From: Ruegeria sp. Alg231-54
GTDB taxonomy: Bacteria > Pseudomonadota > Alphaproteobacteria > Rhodobacterales > Rhodobacteraceae
Reading direction: 5' to 3'
Assembly: GCF_900143525.1 (NCBI RefSeq)
Contig: NZ_FREZ01000001.1
Coordinates: forward strand, 568,445 to 632,444
Length of the DNA stretch: 64,000 nucleotides
The position numbers were made by a program, and so were the translations under genes. The notes beneath the pieces are model-generated. The model made no database searches. It worked only from the letters and a program-made list of their open reading frames with translations, and was not told where the DNA came from. This document shows, piece by piece, positions 1 through 8,947 of the stretch; position 1 is the stretch's first letter, and the number at the start of each line of letters is the position of its first letter.

Positions 1-443
1 GCTCTGTATGAGGCGAAGCGATCCGTCACGACGGTTTCCGCTTTGCCGTGTCGCTTCATTAACTTCTTGAGGAATTTCAGTGCTGCAGCCTTGTTTCGGC
101 GTTTGGTGACAACGGCTTCCAGCACCTCGCCTTCATGATCAACAGCCCGCCAAAGATAGTGCCGCTTGCCATTCACCTTCACGAAAACCTCGTCCACGTG
201 CCACTTCCATTTGGAGAATGCGCGCAGCTGCTGAACACGCTTCCGTCTGATCTCAGCAGCAAACATCGGGCCAAACCTGTTCCACCAATATCGGATAGTT
301 TCGTGGCTCACGTCGATGCCTCTCTCGTGCAGCAGATCTTCGACATTCCGAAGCGAGAGCGGGAAACGGATGTACAGCATCACCGCAAGGCGGATGATCT
401 CGGGACTGGTTTTAAAGTATTTGAATGAGGCAGGTCTGGTCAT
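1..443 (-). mobile_element. IS6-family transposase, N-terminal part (cut by window edge)
   Basis: Reading the minus strand from an ATG at 443 gives an open frame of 147 residues that runs off the left edge. It has the layout of IS6/IS26-type DDE transposases: an N-terminal helix-turn-helix region (about residues 25-60, with SLRNVEDLLHERGIDVSHET), then WKWHVDEVFVKVNGK carrying the first catalytic Asp (D84) and VVTDRFASYR carrying the second (D141). The catalytic Glu lies outside the window. No frameshift or stop is seen in the visible part, so the element may be active. I could not fix its terminal inverted repeat; the sequence just upstream of the start (GGGCAGTTGCGTAGCTTTT, about 446-464 on the minus strand) is only a weak candidate. 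The family call is firm; completeness is unknown. Confidence 0.88.
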
Positions 444-554
444 GGGCAAAAGCTACGCAACTGCCCTGCCCCGCTCAAGCAAAGTTCTTCTGACAAGACC
501 CTCTGAACGGCTTAATTGCAAACCGACAATTTGCCGTTCGCGCGATCACCGTCA

Positions 555-710
555 ATCGCCCTCGAATTCCCTGCAATTTCCCTGCTGATCCACGCAGGGA
601 AAAGCGCTTCACAGCATTGAAATTGAACGGGAATTTCCGACTAAGGCCTCTAAAAACGGCGGCATTTGTAGAAATTCCCTGAAAATTCCCTGCGAGCAGG
701 GAAATCCAAA
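555..710. repeat. Cluster of AATTCCCTG repeats with hairpins
   Basis: The motif AATTCCCTG or AATTTCCCTG occurs at 565-573, 575-584, 673-681 and 684-692, and in inverted form at 696-705. Two short hairpins are built from the same letters: CCCTG(C)...(G)CAGGG at 581-599 and CCCTGCGAGCAGGG at 689-702. No gene covers 444-873. The block lies between the IS6 transposase and the 3' end of tRNA-Ser, where integrated elements often leave attachment or regulatory sequences. Its function is not known; recombinase binding sites or an element end are the two readings I would consider. Confidence 0.5.
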
Positions 711-873
711 GACAAAACCGACACCCGTGTTGCGGCCACCGGAGACCCATCGCCGGAATTCCACATATCACTGCTATGCGCACCGTCTCCGACGTCCCGA
801 ACGCCGCGCAAGCGCCGGAAAATACGGGCCAAAATCGGGTACATTCTTGATATATTTCAATAGGTTATATGGG

Positions 874-963
874 TGGCGGAGAGACAGGGATTCGAACCCT
901 GGAGACGGTCTCCCGCCTACACACTTTCCAGGCGTGCGCCTTCGACCACTCGGCCACCTCTCC
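874..963 (-). tRNA. tRNA-Ser (anticodon GGA)
   Basis: On the minus strand the 90-base sequence begins GGAGAGGTGGCCGAGTGG, a typical serine tRNA 5' end and D arm. It has the anticodon GGA (bases 927-929 on the plus strand), a long class II variable arm (GCGGGAGACCGTC region), the T arm GGTTCGAATCC, and an acceptor 3' strand TCTCTCC followed by discriminator G and an encoded CCA (874-876). The acceptor stem pairs fully with one G-U. It reads UCC/UCU serine codons. The 3' end faces the accessory stretch at 1-870, the usual side for integration at tRNA genes. Confidence 0.97.
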
Positions 964-1052
964 GTGCCGGCGTTTTTTGAACTATCGCCGGGGGATTTGC
1001 AAGGCCCCATTGAGGTGAAATTTCACTGAAATCGAAAGCCTTGCAAAGGCGA

Positions 1053-3482
1053 TTAAATCTCGTCGCCGTCACCATCTGCCAAATCGCCCTCAGTCATCGC
1101 GACAGGATCAGTGGATGGTTTTGCGGACGTTGTTTCGTCGGTGTTCTTGCTGGGTTGGGCTTCGCTGCCCTGCAACGCCTCGGGGTTTCGCAACCAGACA
1201 TCGCGTTGTGCAAATGGGATTTCGATCCCTTCTTCGACAAAGCGCCGGTTGATATCGTGGTTCATATCGGATTTGACCGACAACACCCAGTTTACATCTC
1301 GTAGGATGGCCCGGATTTCAAAGTCCAGCGAATCTGCGCCAAACCCCTGGAACACCACACTGGGGGCTGGATTCGCCAAAACCATCGGGTGTGAATTCGC
1401 GATTTCGCCCAGAATCTTCTCTACCATTCGGGTATCAGTCCCATAGGCAACCCCGACCGGTACAATCACCCGCCCGATCGTATTGCCGCGTGTATAGTTC
1501 GTGACAACGCCGCTGATCAGATCCGAGTTCGGAACGATCACATCCGTTCGGTCAAACGTCTCGATCCGCGTGGACCGGACCGAGATATCACGGACGTACC
1601 CCATCATCCCATTCACGTCGATCCAATCCCCTTTCGAGATTGGGCGTTCGACCAACAGGATAATGCCCGACACAAAATTCGACACGATGGTCTGCAGACC
1701 AAAGCCGATCCCCACCGACAACGCACCGGCAACAATAGCCAGCGATGACAGGTTGAAACCGGCAATCGTAATCGCAATCAGCGCGGCCAGGAAAATACCG
1801 ACATATCCGGTGCCCGACACAATCGCGTTTTGCCCGCCCGGATCAATACTGGTCTTTGGCAGCAGAGAATTGCGCAGCCCGCTTTGTAGCATCCGCGTCA
1901 GGCCATAGCCGATGGCAAATATGACAAGGAAGGTAAAGAAGTTGCTGGGCGAGATGGTTACCCCGCCAATGTCAAACCCCTGCAGCAGGCGCGACCAGAC
2001 TTCCTGCAGGTCGGTTTGACGCGCACCCCAATACAGCGCGAGCACGGGCATAGCCACAATGGCCATTGCAAAGCCGATGAGAACCGAAAACAGCGAGTCC
2101 TTGGCCTTATCGCCCTGCCCGCCAAGCCAGCCGTAAACAGACGTCAGGAAGCGTTGGACGATGACCAGCGCTGCAATAAGAACCAATGAACGCACGGCCG
2201 GGAAAACGATTGCCTCAGCCGCATTCGTATACCCCAGCATCGCTAAAATCGGGCTGGCGATCCCCAGGAAGAACAAAGCGCGTCGAATGAACTCGACCAG
2301 TTGGCTGAACCCGGCAGCGCGGGCCGTTTCGGACGGCTCACCTGCATCGACCGGGACATCAACACTGCGGACGCGACGGACGCGAAGAAGAAGCAAAGCT
2401 GTTGCGACGATGACCGGAAAGGCGACGACGGCGCGCGTCGCATCCGAGATATTTTCGATCTGATCGAACAGGTTCACCAGTTCATGCAGGATCAGGAGCC
2501 CGGCAAGAAAATCGAGGTAGACGCGTAACTCAGTGACTTTCTGGCGGGACAGTTTTTTGAACCCCTGCGCCGCTTGCAGCACGTAAACCTGTCGGCCAAT
2601 CCAGTCATAATAAAGGATGATCGCCGCCCAATAGGGCACGTTTTCCATCAACAGCGTCCCGCGCAGCCCCAGGACACCTGTCATCACAACCGCCTGAACC
2701 AGAAGCCAGACGCCGAACCAGGGGAGGATAATACGCAGCAACGAGGTCAGGAACGTCCATACGCCACTTCCCTGCCCCCCAAGTGCTCGCAGACGCGCAC
2801 CTGCGGCTTCCGACCAGCGCTTACCGTAAAACAGCAGCACGCCGGCGACGAAAACCAAGGCCAGAATTCCCAGCCCACGGGACCGCAATCGTTCATGCAC
2901 CACGTCAGTTTTCAGGTTCCGACGCGCTTCGTTGAACAACGCTTGCGCAGCTTCGTTCACATCAACCCAAGCCGGTCGCCAGTAGGAGGGGTTCAGCGGC
3001 GACGGTCCGCGCTCTAAAAGCTCTTTCGCCTGACGGTCCCGCAAAAGTTTATCTATCTCGGATATCAGACCATTGGCCCGGCTGAATGCCTCTTCTGAGA
3101 TGATCTGCGGGACGCGCAAACTGTTCAGCTGCTCGTTTAGGTGCTTTCGTAGTGTGGCAATGTCTTCCGGTTCGGTGGCGTCGCCCTCGGGCGCAGCACC
3201 AAGAGCCTTGATCTGATTTTCAAGCGTCTGGATGCGTTCGGTGTTTGCACCGCGTGCCCGATTGAAATCATCTCTATAGCCGTTGATCTCTGAGCGCAGG
3301 TTTTCGAGCGAAGCGTTCGACGCACGATCGGCCTCGATTACCGTCTCGGCACGGTCCGCCGTTTTGACCCAGCCTTGATAGTATTCGCTTTGACGATCTG
3401 TAAGCTGCGCGGCAGCGGGGCCGCAAACTATCGCAAAACAAACCGCAACAAGGGTCAGGAACAGGCGAACACGCCGCAGCAT
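1053..3482 (-). CDS. Large MscS-family mechanosensitive channel
   Basis: A protein of about 809 residues, far longer than the 286-residue E. coli MscS. It opens with a signal peptide (LFLTLVAVCFAIVCGPAAAQ), then a coiled-coil-rich periplasmic region to about residue 170 resembling DUF3772, then many membrane segments. The MscS pore and beta domain follow: SVGIGFGLQTIVSNFVSGII is the pore-lining helix motif, then ERPISKGDWIDV and VPNSDLISGVVTNYTRG. Such channels release solutes on hypo-osmotic shock, though large members may do other jobs. The start is chosen as ATG at 3482, which has GAGG seven bases upstream; a GTG at 3485 is also open. The start overlaps the cysK stop, so translation is probably coupled. 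The C-terminal tail is acidic and probably cytoplasmic. Confidence 0.9.
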   Translation of the reverse strand: MLRRVRLFLTLVAVCFAIVCGPAAAQLTDRQSEYYQGWVKTADRAETVIEADRASNASLENLRSEINGYRDDFNRARGANTERIQTLENQIKALGAAPEGDATEPEDIATLRKHLNEQLNSLRVPQIISEEAFSRANGLISEIDKLLRDRQAKELLERGPSPLNPSYWRPAWVDVNEAAQALFNEARRNLKTDVVHERLRSRGLGILALVFVAGVLLFYGKRWSEAAGARLRALGGQGSGVWTFLTSLLRIILPWFGVWLLVQAVVMTGVLGLRGTLLMENVPYWAAIILYYDWIGRQVYVLQAAQGFKKLSRQKVTELRVYLDFLAGLLILHELVNLFDQIENISDATRAVVAFPVIVATALLLLRVRRVRSVDVPVDAGEPSETARAAGFSQLVEFIRRALFFLGIASPILAMLGYTNAAEAIVFPAVRSLVLIAALVIVQRFLTSVYGWLGGQGDKAKDSLFSVLIGFAMAIVAMPVLALYWGARQTDLQEVWSRLLQGFDIGGVTISPSNFFTFLVIFAIGYGLTRMLQSGLRNSLLPKTSIDPGGQNAIVSGTGYVGIFLAALIAITIAGFNLSSLAIVAGALSVGIGFGLQTIVSNFVSGIILLVERPISKGDWIDVNGMMGYVRDISVRSTRIETFDRTDVIVPNSDLISGVVTNYTRGNTIGRVIVPVGVAYGTDTRMVEKILGEIANSHPMVLANPAPSVVFQGFGADSLDFEIRAILRDVNWVLSVKSDMNHDINRRFVEEGIEIPFAQRDVWLRNPEALQGSEAQPSKNTDETTSAKPSTDPVAMTEGDLADGDGDEI

Positions 3483-4516
3483 CACACGTCCTCAAAAACG
3501 CCGGGGATACTGCGTGGAGCTTCGGTCATCCAGTCCGGGACAGGCAATTCCTTTTCACGCAGAAAGTCCGGGTTGAACAGCTTGGACTGATAGCGAGTTC
3601 CGTAGTCACACAGGATGGTCACGATGGTGTGGCCCGGTCCCAGATCTTTGGCCAGACGTACCGCACCAGCCATGTTAATGGCGGTTGAACCGCCCATGAC
3701 CAGGCCTTCATCGCGCAGCAGATCAAAGATGTAAGGCAGCGCCTCGTTATCCGTCATCTGATAAGCAAAGTCAGGTTTGAACCCCTCAAGGTTCTTGGTG
3801 ATACGCACCTGACCGATGCCTTCGGCGATCGAGCCGCCCTCCATCGCGATTTCGCCGGTGGTGTAATACGAATACAGCCCAGCCCCCATCGGATCGACCA
3901 GACCGATCTTGACGCCTTTGGGCTGCAACGCGTCCGCTACGCCCGCCAATGTACCGCCCGAGCCCACGGCACAGACGAACCCGTCAACTTTGCCATCGGT
4001 CTGTTCCCAGATTTCGGGACCGGTCGTTTCCACATGCGCCTGACGGTTCGCAACATTGTCGAACTGGTTGGCCCAGATCGCGCCGTTGGGCTCGGTCTGC
4101 GCCAGTTCTTCGGCCAAACGACGGGAATAGTGTACGAAATTGTTGGGGTTGCGATACGGTGCGGCCGGAACCTGAACCAGCTGAGCCCCAGCTAGTCGCA
4201 GCATGTCCTTTTTCTCTTCGGACTGCGTTTCCGGGATGACGATGACGGTCTTGAACCCCATCGACGCACCAACAAGCGCCAGACCGATCCCGGTGTTACC
4301 CGCTGTACCTTCGACAATGGTGCCGCCCGGTTTCAGGTCGCCACGCGCAATGGCATCGCGGATGATGTAGAGCGCCGCACGATCCTTGACCGACTGGCCG
4401 GGGTTCATGAATTCGGCCTTGCCGAGAATCTCGCACCCGGTCTCTTCGCTGATGCGACGCAGGCGGATCAGCGGGGTTTTTCCGACTGCGTCGGCAAGGT
4501 CTCGTGCAATGCGCAT
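3482..4516 (-). CDS. cysK: Cysteine synthase (O-acetylserine sulfhydrylase)
   Basis: A 344-residue fold-type II PLP enzyme making cysteine from O-acetylserine and sulfide. The PLP lysine is K44 in NPGQSVKDRAA; the phosphate-binding loop is EGTAGNTGIG, and the second binding segment is AVGSGGTLAGV. A good ribosome site (GAGGG) precedes the ATG at 4516. The enzyme follows trgB by 70 bases on the same strand. In Rhodobacter sphaeroides a cysK gene next to trgAB contributes to tellurite resistance (established knowledge), and the same order here suggests the same role beside cysteine synthesis. The length exceeds the common 310-330 because of a C-terminal tail of about 25 residues (ELPVPDWMTEAPRS region), reminiscent of the longer members of the family. 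Confidence 0.93.
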   Translation of the reverse strand: MRIARDLADAVGKTPLIRLRRISEETGCEILGKAEFMNPGQSVKDRAALYIIRDAIARGDLKPGGTIVEGTAGNTGIGLALVGASMGFKTVIVIPETQSEEKKDMLRLAGAQLVQVPAAPYRNPNNFVHYSRRLAEELAQTEPNGAIWANQFDNVANRQAHVETTGPEIWEQTDGKVDGFVCAVGSGGTLAGVADALQPKGVKIGLVDPMGAGLYSYYTTGEIAMEGGSIAEGIGQVRITKNLEGFKPDFAYQMTDNEALPYIFDLLRDEGLVMGGSTAINMAGAVRLAKDLGPGHTIVTILCDYGTRYQSKLFNPDFLREKELPVPDWMTEAPRSIPGVFEDV

Positions 4517-4585
4517 GGCGCCCTCATTTCATTTCGGATCAACGCAGATTTACCTGTGGTGCGCGATGACCACAAGCGGCGAAAA

Positions 4586-5701
4586 TCATCCGCGCAGGCG
4601 CTCACGGTGACGTGCAAGCCAATGGGCCACCGCCAAAAGCGGCAAATCCTTGAACCCATGACTGTCGACCTTGTCTAAGAAATCACTGAAAGGCAGAATC
4701 TGGGTTCGGATATCCTCACCTTCCGTTGCCAACCCACCATCTTCGATGGTCTTGGTCAGATCAGCCAGCCCGACATAAAGGTATAGAAATTCAGTCGATG
4801 ACCCGCTGGAGGAATACGCGCCGCCTGCATATTCCAGCCGGTTCAGCGCAATCTGGGCTTCTTCTTCGGACTCGCGCAGGGCCGCCTGTTCCGGCGTTTC
4901 GCCTGGGTCGATCATTCCGGCGACCGGCTCCCACATCCAGGGTTCAGGATCCTCAGCCAGAAAGATCGGTGCCCTGAATTGTTCGACCAACAGCACCGTG
5001 TCGCGCACAGGATCATATGGCAGGACGATCACGGCGCTGCCCTGCATCAGGCTGCTGCGGTTCAGAACTTTGCCCATCGCGCCATCGTACTGGCGATGCT
5101 GCAACGCGACTTCTTCCATCCCGAAATAATTGACATATGCCGGTTTGCGGTCGTGCACGATGACGTCATTGGCGGTGTCTCGTGCATCGCCTGTCGTACG
5201 TTGACGCGCAGCCAGCTTCGCCCATGCACGCGTCCGGATCGACGGAAAGCTGCGCGCAATCAGTTCCGCATCGATCTTGCCGTAAAACCCCATAACCTCT
5301 TGCGCGGCGAGCATTGTCATCGCGCCCCACTCATCCAGCCACCCCTGCAGTGACCACACGTGGGCGCGGTTCCAAAGCCCTGGCTCAGGGTAGAACACAA
5401 GGGCTTGCGATTTCGCCCCGTCGACCAGATCAACTGTCTGCTCCCGCAGGTCGTAATCAAAGCCACCCTCGTAGAAGACTAAACGGTTCTGATCTTCTTC
5501 ACTCAATCCCCGGAGCAACAACCCTTTAGCCAGACCGCCTTCCTCATGAATAATCATGGGAAAGGCCTGATCCTGCACGCTATGGACTACATGATCTTTC
5601 AGGGTGGCCTGGGCAAATTCAAGTTTGGACGCTGGACGTCCCAAGACAAGCTCCAGCAAAGGCAAGTGCCGCAGCGTGCCATAAAAGAACAGATCTGACA
5701 C
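4586..5701 (-). CDS. trgB: TrgB-like fusion of gamma-glutamylcyclotransferase-like and NUDIX domains
   Basis: A 371-residue two-domain protein. Residues 1-135 look like a gamma-glutamylcyclotransferase/AIG2-like domain, with FFYGTLRHLPLL near the N terminus. Residues 185-365 form a NUDIX hydrolase of the ADP-ribose pyrophosphatase type: the Nudix box at 262-284 reads GMIDPGETPEQAALRESEEE, with Gln in place of the usual Gly near its end. NUDIX enzymes of this group cleave ADP-ribose and related nucleotides. The start is GTG at 5701; no strong ribosome site is visible. It sits between trgA and cysK, as in the trgAB-cysK tellurite locus of R. sphaeroides; the symbol is given on this order and domain type, not on an alignment. 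Confidence 0.8.
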   Translation of the reverse strand: MSDLFFYGTLRHLPLLELVLGRPASKLEFAQATLKDHVVHSVQDQAFPMIIHEEGGLAKGLLLRGLSEEDQNRLVFYEGGFDYDLREQTVDLVDGAKSQALVFYPEPGLWNRAHVWSLQGWLDEWGAMTMLAAQEVMGFYGKIDAELIARSFPSIRTRAWAKLAARQRTTGDARDTANDVIVHDRKPAYVNYFGMEEVALQHRQYDGAMGKVLNRSSLMQGSAVIVLPYDPVRDTVLLVEQFRAPIFLAEDPEPWMWEPVAGMIDPGETPEQAALRESEEEAQIALNRLEYAGGAYSSSGSSTEFLYLYVGLADLTKTIEDGGLATEGEDIRTQILPFSDFLDKVDSHGFKDLPLLAVAHWLARHRERLRG

Positions 5702-5733
5702 TGTTGGGTTCTTTCGTACTTTAAGTTGTTAGC

Positions 5734-6174
5734 TCACCGCCACCGGCGGGCCGCTTCCTCGGTGACCAGCCCAGTGACCAAAGCCCCAATGACCAAAGTC
5801 CACAAAATTTCGGGCACCACAAGTTGCTGGCCATATTCAACGCCGATTTTAAAGATAGAGATCAGCGCCTCGAACGGGCCGTCATAACGATGGCGCATTG
5901 CCAGGCGAAACATTTCGTTGACACCCTGAACAAACAGTCCCCAGAACACCAGCGCCACTATTCCGGTCAATCCATTGTTGATTGCTGCAGTCCAGCCCCT
6001 ACCGGCACGTTTGCCCATGATCCACCATCCGCAAATCACGCCCAAAGCCATGTTCACGTAAGTAAACATCCCGTAGTTCTTACCTTCATCACCGTTTTCG
6101 ATGACCATACTCGAAACTAAGAACGCCACGATCAATAGGCATAAGCCAGAAACAAGCTTGGGGGCAGTGGGCAT
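5734..6174 (-). CDS. trgA: TrgA family membrane protein
   Basis: A 146-residue integral membrane protein with about four hydrophobic segments: residues 6-25, 38-56, 65-88 and 120-140. It matches my recollection of the TrgA family, named from the tellurite-resistance locus of Rhodobacter sphaeroides. The biochemical role of TrgA is not established. It follows cfa by 16 bases and precedes trgB by 32, so it is probably co-transcribed with both. AAGGA lies about 13 bases upstream of the ATG, a long spacing. The family call depends on both sequence character and the adjoining trgB and cysK genes. Confidence 0.75.
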   Translation of the reverse strand: MPTAPKLVSGLCLLIVAFLVSSMVIENGDEGKNYGMFTYVNMALGVICGWWIMGKRAGRGWTAAINNGLTGIVALVFWGLFVQGVNEMFRLAMRHRYDGPFEALISIFKIGVEYGQQLVVPEILWTLVIGALVTGLVTEEAARRWR

Positions 6175-6190
6175 TTCTGAAGTCCGTTCC

Positions 6191-7399
6191 TTAACTCGGT
6201 TTCGCTATAGTGATCTGTGTCACATCGCAATTACCGGTGTCAAAGGCTGCTCCGCAGGCGGTCAAATAATAATTCCACATGCGGCGAAAACGCTCATCAA
6301 AGCCCATTTCCGAGATTTCGTCCCACTTGCCGTTGAACGTGTCATACCAGCGGCGCAGGGTCAGGTCATAGCTTTTACCGAATTCTTTCGAATTGACGAC
6401 TTTCAAACCCGCCTGAGCAACTTGTTCCTTCAAAATGGACGGCGCCGGAAGCATGCCGCCCGGGAAAATATATTTCTGAATGAAATCAATACCGTTACGA
6501 TATACATCCCATCTATGATCCGCGACTGTGATAATTTGCAACGTCGCTTGCGCCCCGGGTTTTAATCGCTCACGCACAGTGTCGAAATACACAGGCCAGT
6601 ACTTTTGACCTACCGCTTCGAACATCTCGATCGATGCGATTCCGTCATACTGGCCACGTTCATCCCGGTAATCCTGCAATTTGAATTCGACAAAATCTGA
6701 AAGCCCAGCACTTTCAATACGCTGCCTCGCAAACTTCAACTGCTCTTGACTGATCGTCAAACCTGTGACCCGCAGGCCACGCTCTTTCGCAGCGTATTCA
6801 GCGAACCCACCCCAGCCGCAGCCAATCTCAAGAATATGATCTCCGGGTTTTGCACCCATTTCATCGACCATGCTGGCATATTTTGCGGTTTGCGCCTTTT
6901 CCAGACTTTCCTGCCCTGTTTCGAATAGTGCGCTGGAATAGGTCATCGTGTCATCAAGCCACAAACGATAGAAATCATTGCCCAGATCATAATGGTACGA
7001 GATGTTCTTTTTGGCCTGTGTCCGGTTATTGCGGTGCAACCAGAACCGCAGCCGCTCATACATCTGCACAAGGACTTTGCCGGTGAAATCGTCGTAGACC
7101 GTTTCATTACCCATATGCACGAGGTCCATAAAGGATCGCAGGTCCGGCGTGCTCCAGTCACCTTCCAGATATGCGTCGGAAAAACCGAGTTCACCTTCAC
7201 GGACCAGGCGGGCAAAAACGTCTGGATTGTGGATATCCACACGTGCAACCGGCCCGGGTTTGGTGCCCTCGGTTCGGAATACACGACCATCCGGCAGTCC
7301 GATGTCCAATCGGCCAGACTGCATCCGGCTAACCATTTTGAATACTTGCGCAAAGTATCTGGGCAGGTCTTTCTGCCCTTCGGTGGTCATCAAAGTCAT
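6191..7399 (-). CDS. cfa: Cyclopropane-fatty-acyl-phospholipid synthase
   Basis: A SAM-dependent enzyme of about 402 residues that adds a methylene across double bonds of membrane phospholipid acyl chains, usually on entry to stationary phase or under acid and oxidative stress. The SAM-binding loop ILEIGCGWGGFAEYAA and the family segments SYHYDLGNDFYRLWLD and FIQKYIFPGGMLPAP are all present. The start is ATG at 7399, which has GAGGAG directly upstream; a longer open frame to 7456 lacks a ribosome site. It lies 70 bases after the photolyase stop and 16 bases before trgA, so a shared transcript is likely. Nothing is truncated. Confidence 0.95.
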   Translation of the reverse strand: MTLMTTEGQKDLPRYFAQVFKMVSRMQSGRLDIGLPDGRVFRTEGTKPGPVARVDIHNPDVFARLVREGELGFSDAYLEGDWSTPDLRSFMDLVHMGNETVYDDFTGKVLVQMYERLRFWLHRNNRTQAKKNISYHYDLGNDFYRLWLDDTMTYSSALFETGQESLEKAQTAKYASMVDEMGAKPGDHILEIGCGWGGFAEYAAKERGLRVTGLTISQEQLKFARQRIESAGLSDFVEFKLQDYRDERGQYDGIASIEMFEAVGQKYWPVYFDTVRERLKPGAQATLQIITVADHRWDVYRNGIDFIQKYIFPGGMLPAPSILKEQVAQAGLKVVNSKEFGKSYDLTLRRWYDTFNGKWDEISEMGFDERFRRMWNYYLTACGAAFDTGNCDVTQITIAKPS

Positions 7400-7468
7400 C
7401 CGCTCTCCTCTGTGCGGCCGCGCAAACAGGCTAGGCCGAGTTTGTGTTTGTGGCAAGTTTTCAATTCG

Positions 7469-8893
7469 TTACTGGTTTTTTCGGCCCTCATAGGCCGCCA
7501 ATGCACGCGCCCGACCGGCTGCCAAAGTGACACCGGGTTGCGGGTATGGGTCCTGTGGGCTGAGGTTCCATGACTTCGGAACCGCATCAAAATACGCCAG
7601 TGCTGTTGCCGATGGCTTGGCCTGCTCCTCGGCAATCCATTGCCGAACGAAGTCCGATTGCGGATCGAACTTTTCCTGCTGTGTTTGCGGATTGAAGATG
7701 CGAAAGAAAGGCGAGGCATCCGGCCCCGACCCTGCAACCCATTGCCAGCCCATCGCGTTTGCCGCCGGATCCCAGTCGACCAGACAATCCGCGAACCAAT
7801 CCATGCCAATTTTCCAATGCGTCATCAGATGCTTGGTCAGGTAACTCGCCACGATCATCCGGGCCCGATTGTGCATTCGCCCTGTCACATACATCTGCCG
7901 TAACCCCGCATCGACGCCCGGAACGCCGGTTTTCGCCTGCTTCCAGGCGAGAACTTCGGGCTGGTCCGCATCAGTACTCCAGGGAAATCTATTCCACTCA
8001 GGCTTCCAATTACCGCTGAGCAAGGATGGAGTGTGATACATCAACTGATAAGCAAATTCGCGCCAGACCAATTGGCGCAAATAGGGTTCGCCCCCCTGAA
8101 CTCCCGTCATTCCGGCCCGCTGAACTGCGTGCCAGACACTGCGCGGGCCAATTTCACCTAAAGACAGATACTCGGACAGGTTAGATGTTCCGTCCAAGTC
8201 CATACGATCCCGGTGATCTGAATAGTCGGCGATGCGGTCCAGAAATTGATGCAACGCCTCAAATGCTGCGGTTTCGCCCGGTCGGACATGGGGTGTGACC
8301 ACGGATGCTCCGCGGCGCATCTGCGCGCCCAGATGCCAATCCTCAAGATTTTCAGAAACGGGCCACATCGCGGGCGGTATGAGATGAGACACAGCGTTGT
8401 TTGGGGCCGGAACATCCCGGCTGCGCACTGAACGCCACATTGGAGTGAACACACGGAACGGCTGCCCTGTTTTCGTCGCCACTGTCCAAGGTTCGAACAA
8501 AAGATGGCCGGCGAAGGATTTAACCGTGACACTTTGGTCGGTCAGAGCCGTCTTGATCTTCGTATCTCTGGCAATGGCGTCCGGGTCATATGCGCGGGTC
8601 CAAAACACACCGCTTGCGCCGGTTTCGACGACCAGTTGCTGCAGAACGCTCAGCGCATCCCCATGCCGCAGGATCAGGCGGCTGCCAGCCTGTTCCAGCG
8701 CCTGGGCAAAAGCATTAAGGCCCAATCCAAGACGCCATTTTGGCGCTGCGCCCAAAGCCTGGACCGTGTGGTCCAGAATGAAAACTGGTATGATCGGTTG
8801 CCCGCTCTCAACCGCGGCGCTCAGTGCAGGGTGATCCGACAGGCGCAAATCCCGTCGGAACCACATTATGATCGGTGACCGCTGCTGTTCCAT
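7469..8893 (-). CDS. phrB: Deoxyribodipyrimidine photolyase
   Basis: A 474-residue light-dependent DNA repair flavoprotein reversing cyclobutane pyrimidine dimers. The N-terminal antenna-binding domain starts with IIMWFRRDLRLSDHPAL. The C-terminal FAD domain holds LRQLVWREFAYQLMYHTPSL, the stretch RMHNRARMIVASYLTKHL and GWQWVAGSGPDASPFFRIF, characteristic of class I photolyases. Class I cryptochromes share this fold, but the full motif set and length favour a photolyase. The start is ATG at 8893 behind an AGGGCGG stretch. It heads a co-directional run with cfa, trgA, trgB, cysK and the MscS channel. Confidence 0.93.
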   Translation of the reverse strand: MEQQRSPIIMWFRRDLRLSDHPALSAAVESGQPIIPVFILDHTVQALGAAPKWRLGLGLNAFAQALEQAGSRLILRHGDALSVLQQLVVETGASGVFWTRAYDPDAIARDTKIKTALTDQSVTVKSFAGHLLFEPWTVATKTGQPFRVFTPMWRSVRSRDVPAPNNAVSHLIPPAMWPVSENLEDWHLGAQMRRGASVVTPHVRPGETAAFEALHQFLDRIADYSDHRDRMDLDGTSNLSEYLSLGEIGPRSVWHAVQRAGMTGVQGGEPYLRQLVWREFAYQLMYHTPSLLSGNWKPEWNRFPWSTDADQPEVLAWKQAKTGVPGVDAGLRQMYVTGRMHNRARMIVASYLTKHLMTHWKIGMDWFADCLVDWDPAANAMGWQWVAGSGPDASPFFRIFNPQTQQEKFDPQSDFVRQWIAEEQAKPSATALAYFDAVPKSWNLSPQDPYPQPGVTLAAGRARALAAYEGRKNQ

Positions 8894-8947
8894 GTCCGCC
8901 CTGCTCTTTTCTTCTTTCTTCGGTTACGAAGCAGAGCGGGAATTGGA

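Noticed and set aside
135..428. A 97-residue plus-strand frame at the left edge
   Set aside because: It is the antisense of the IS6 transposase, whose minus-strand frame has clear DDE motifs.
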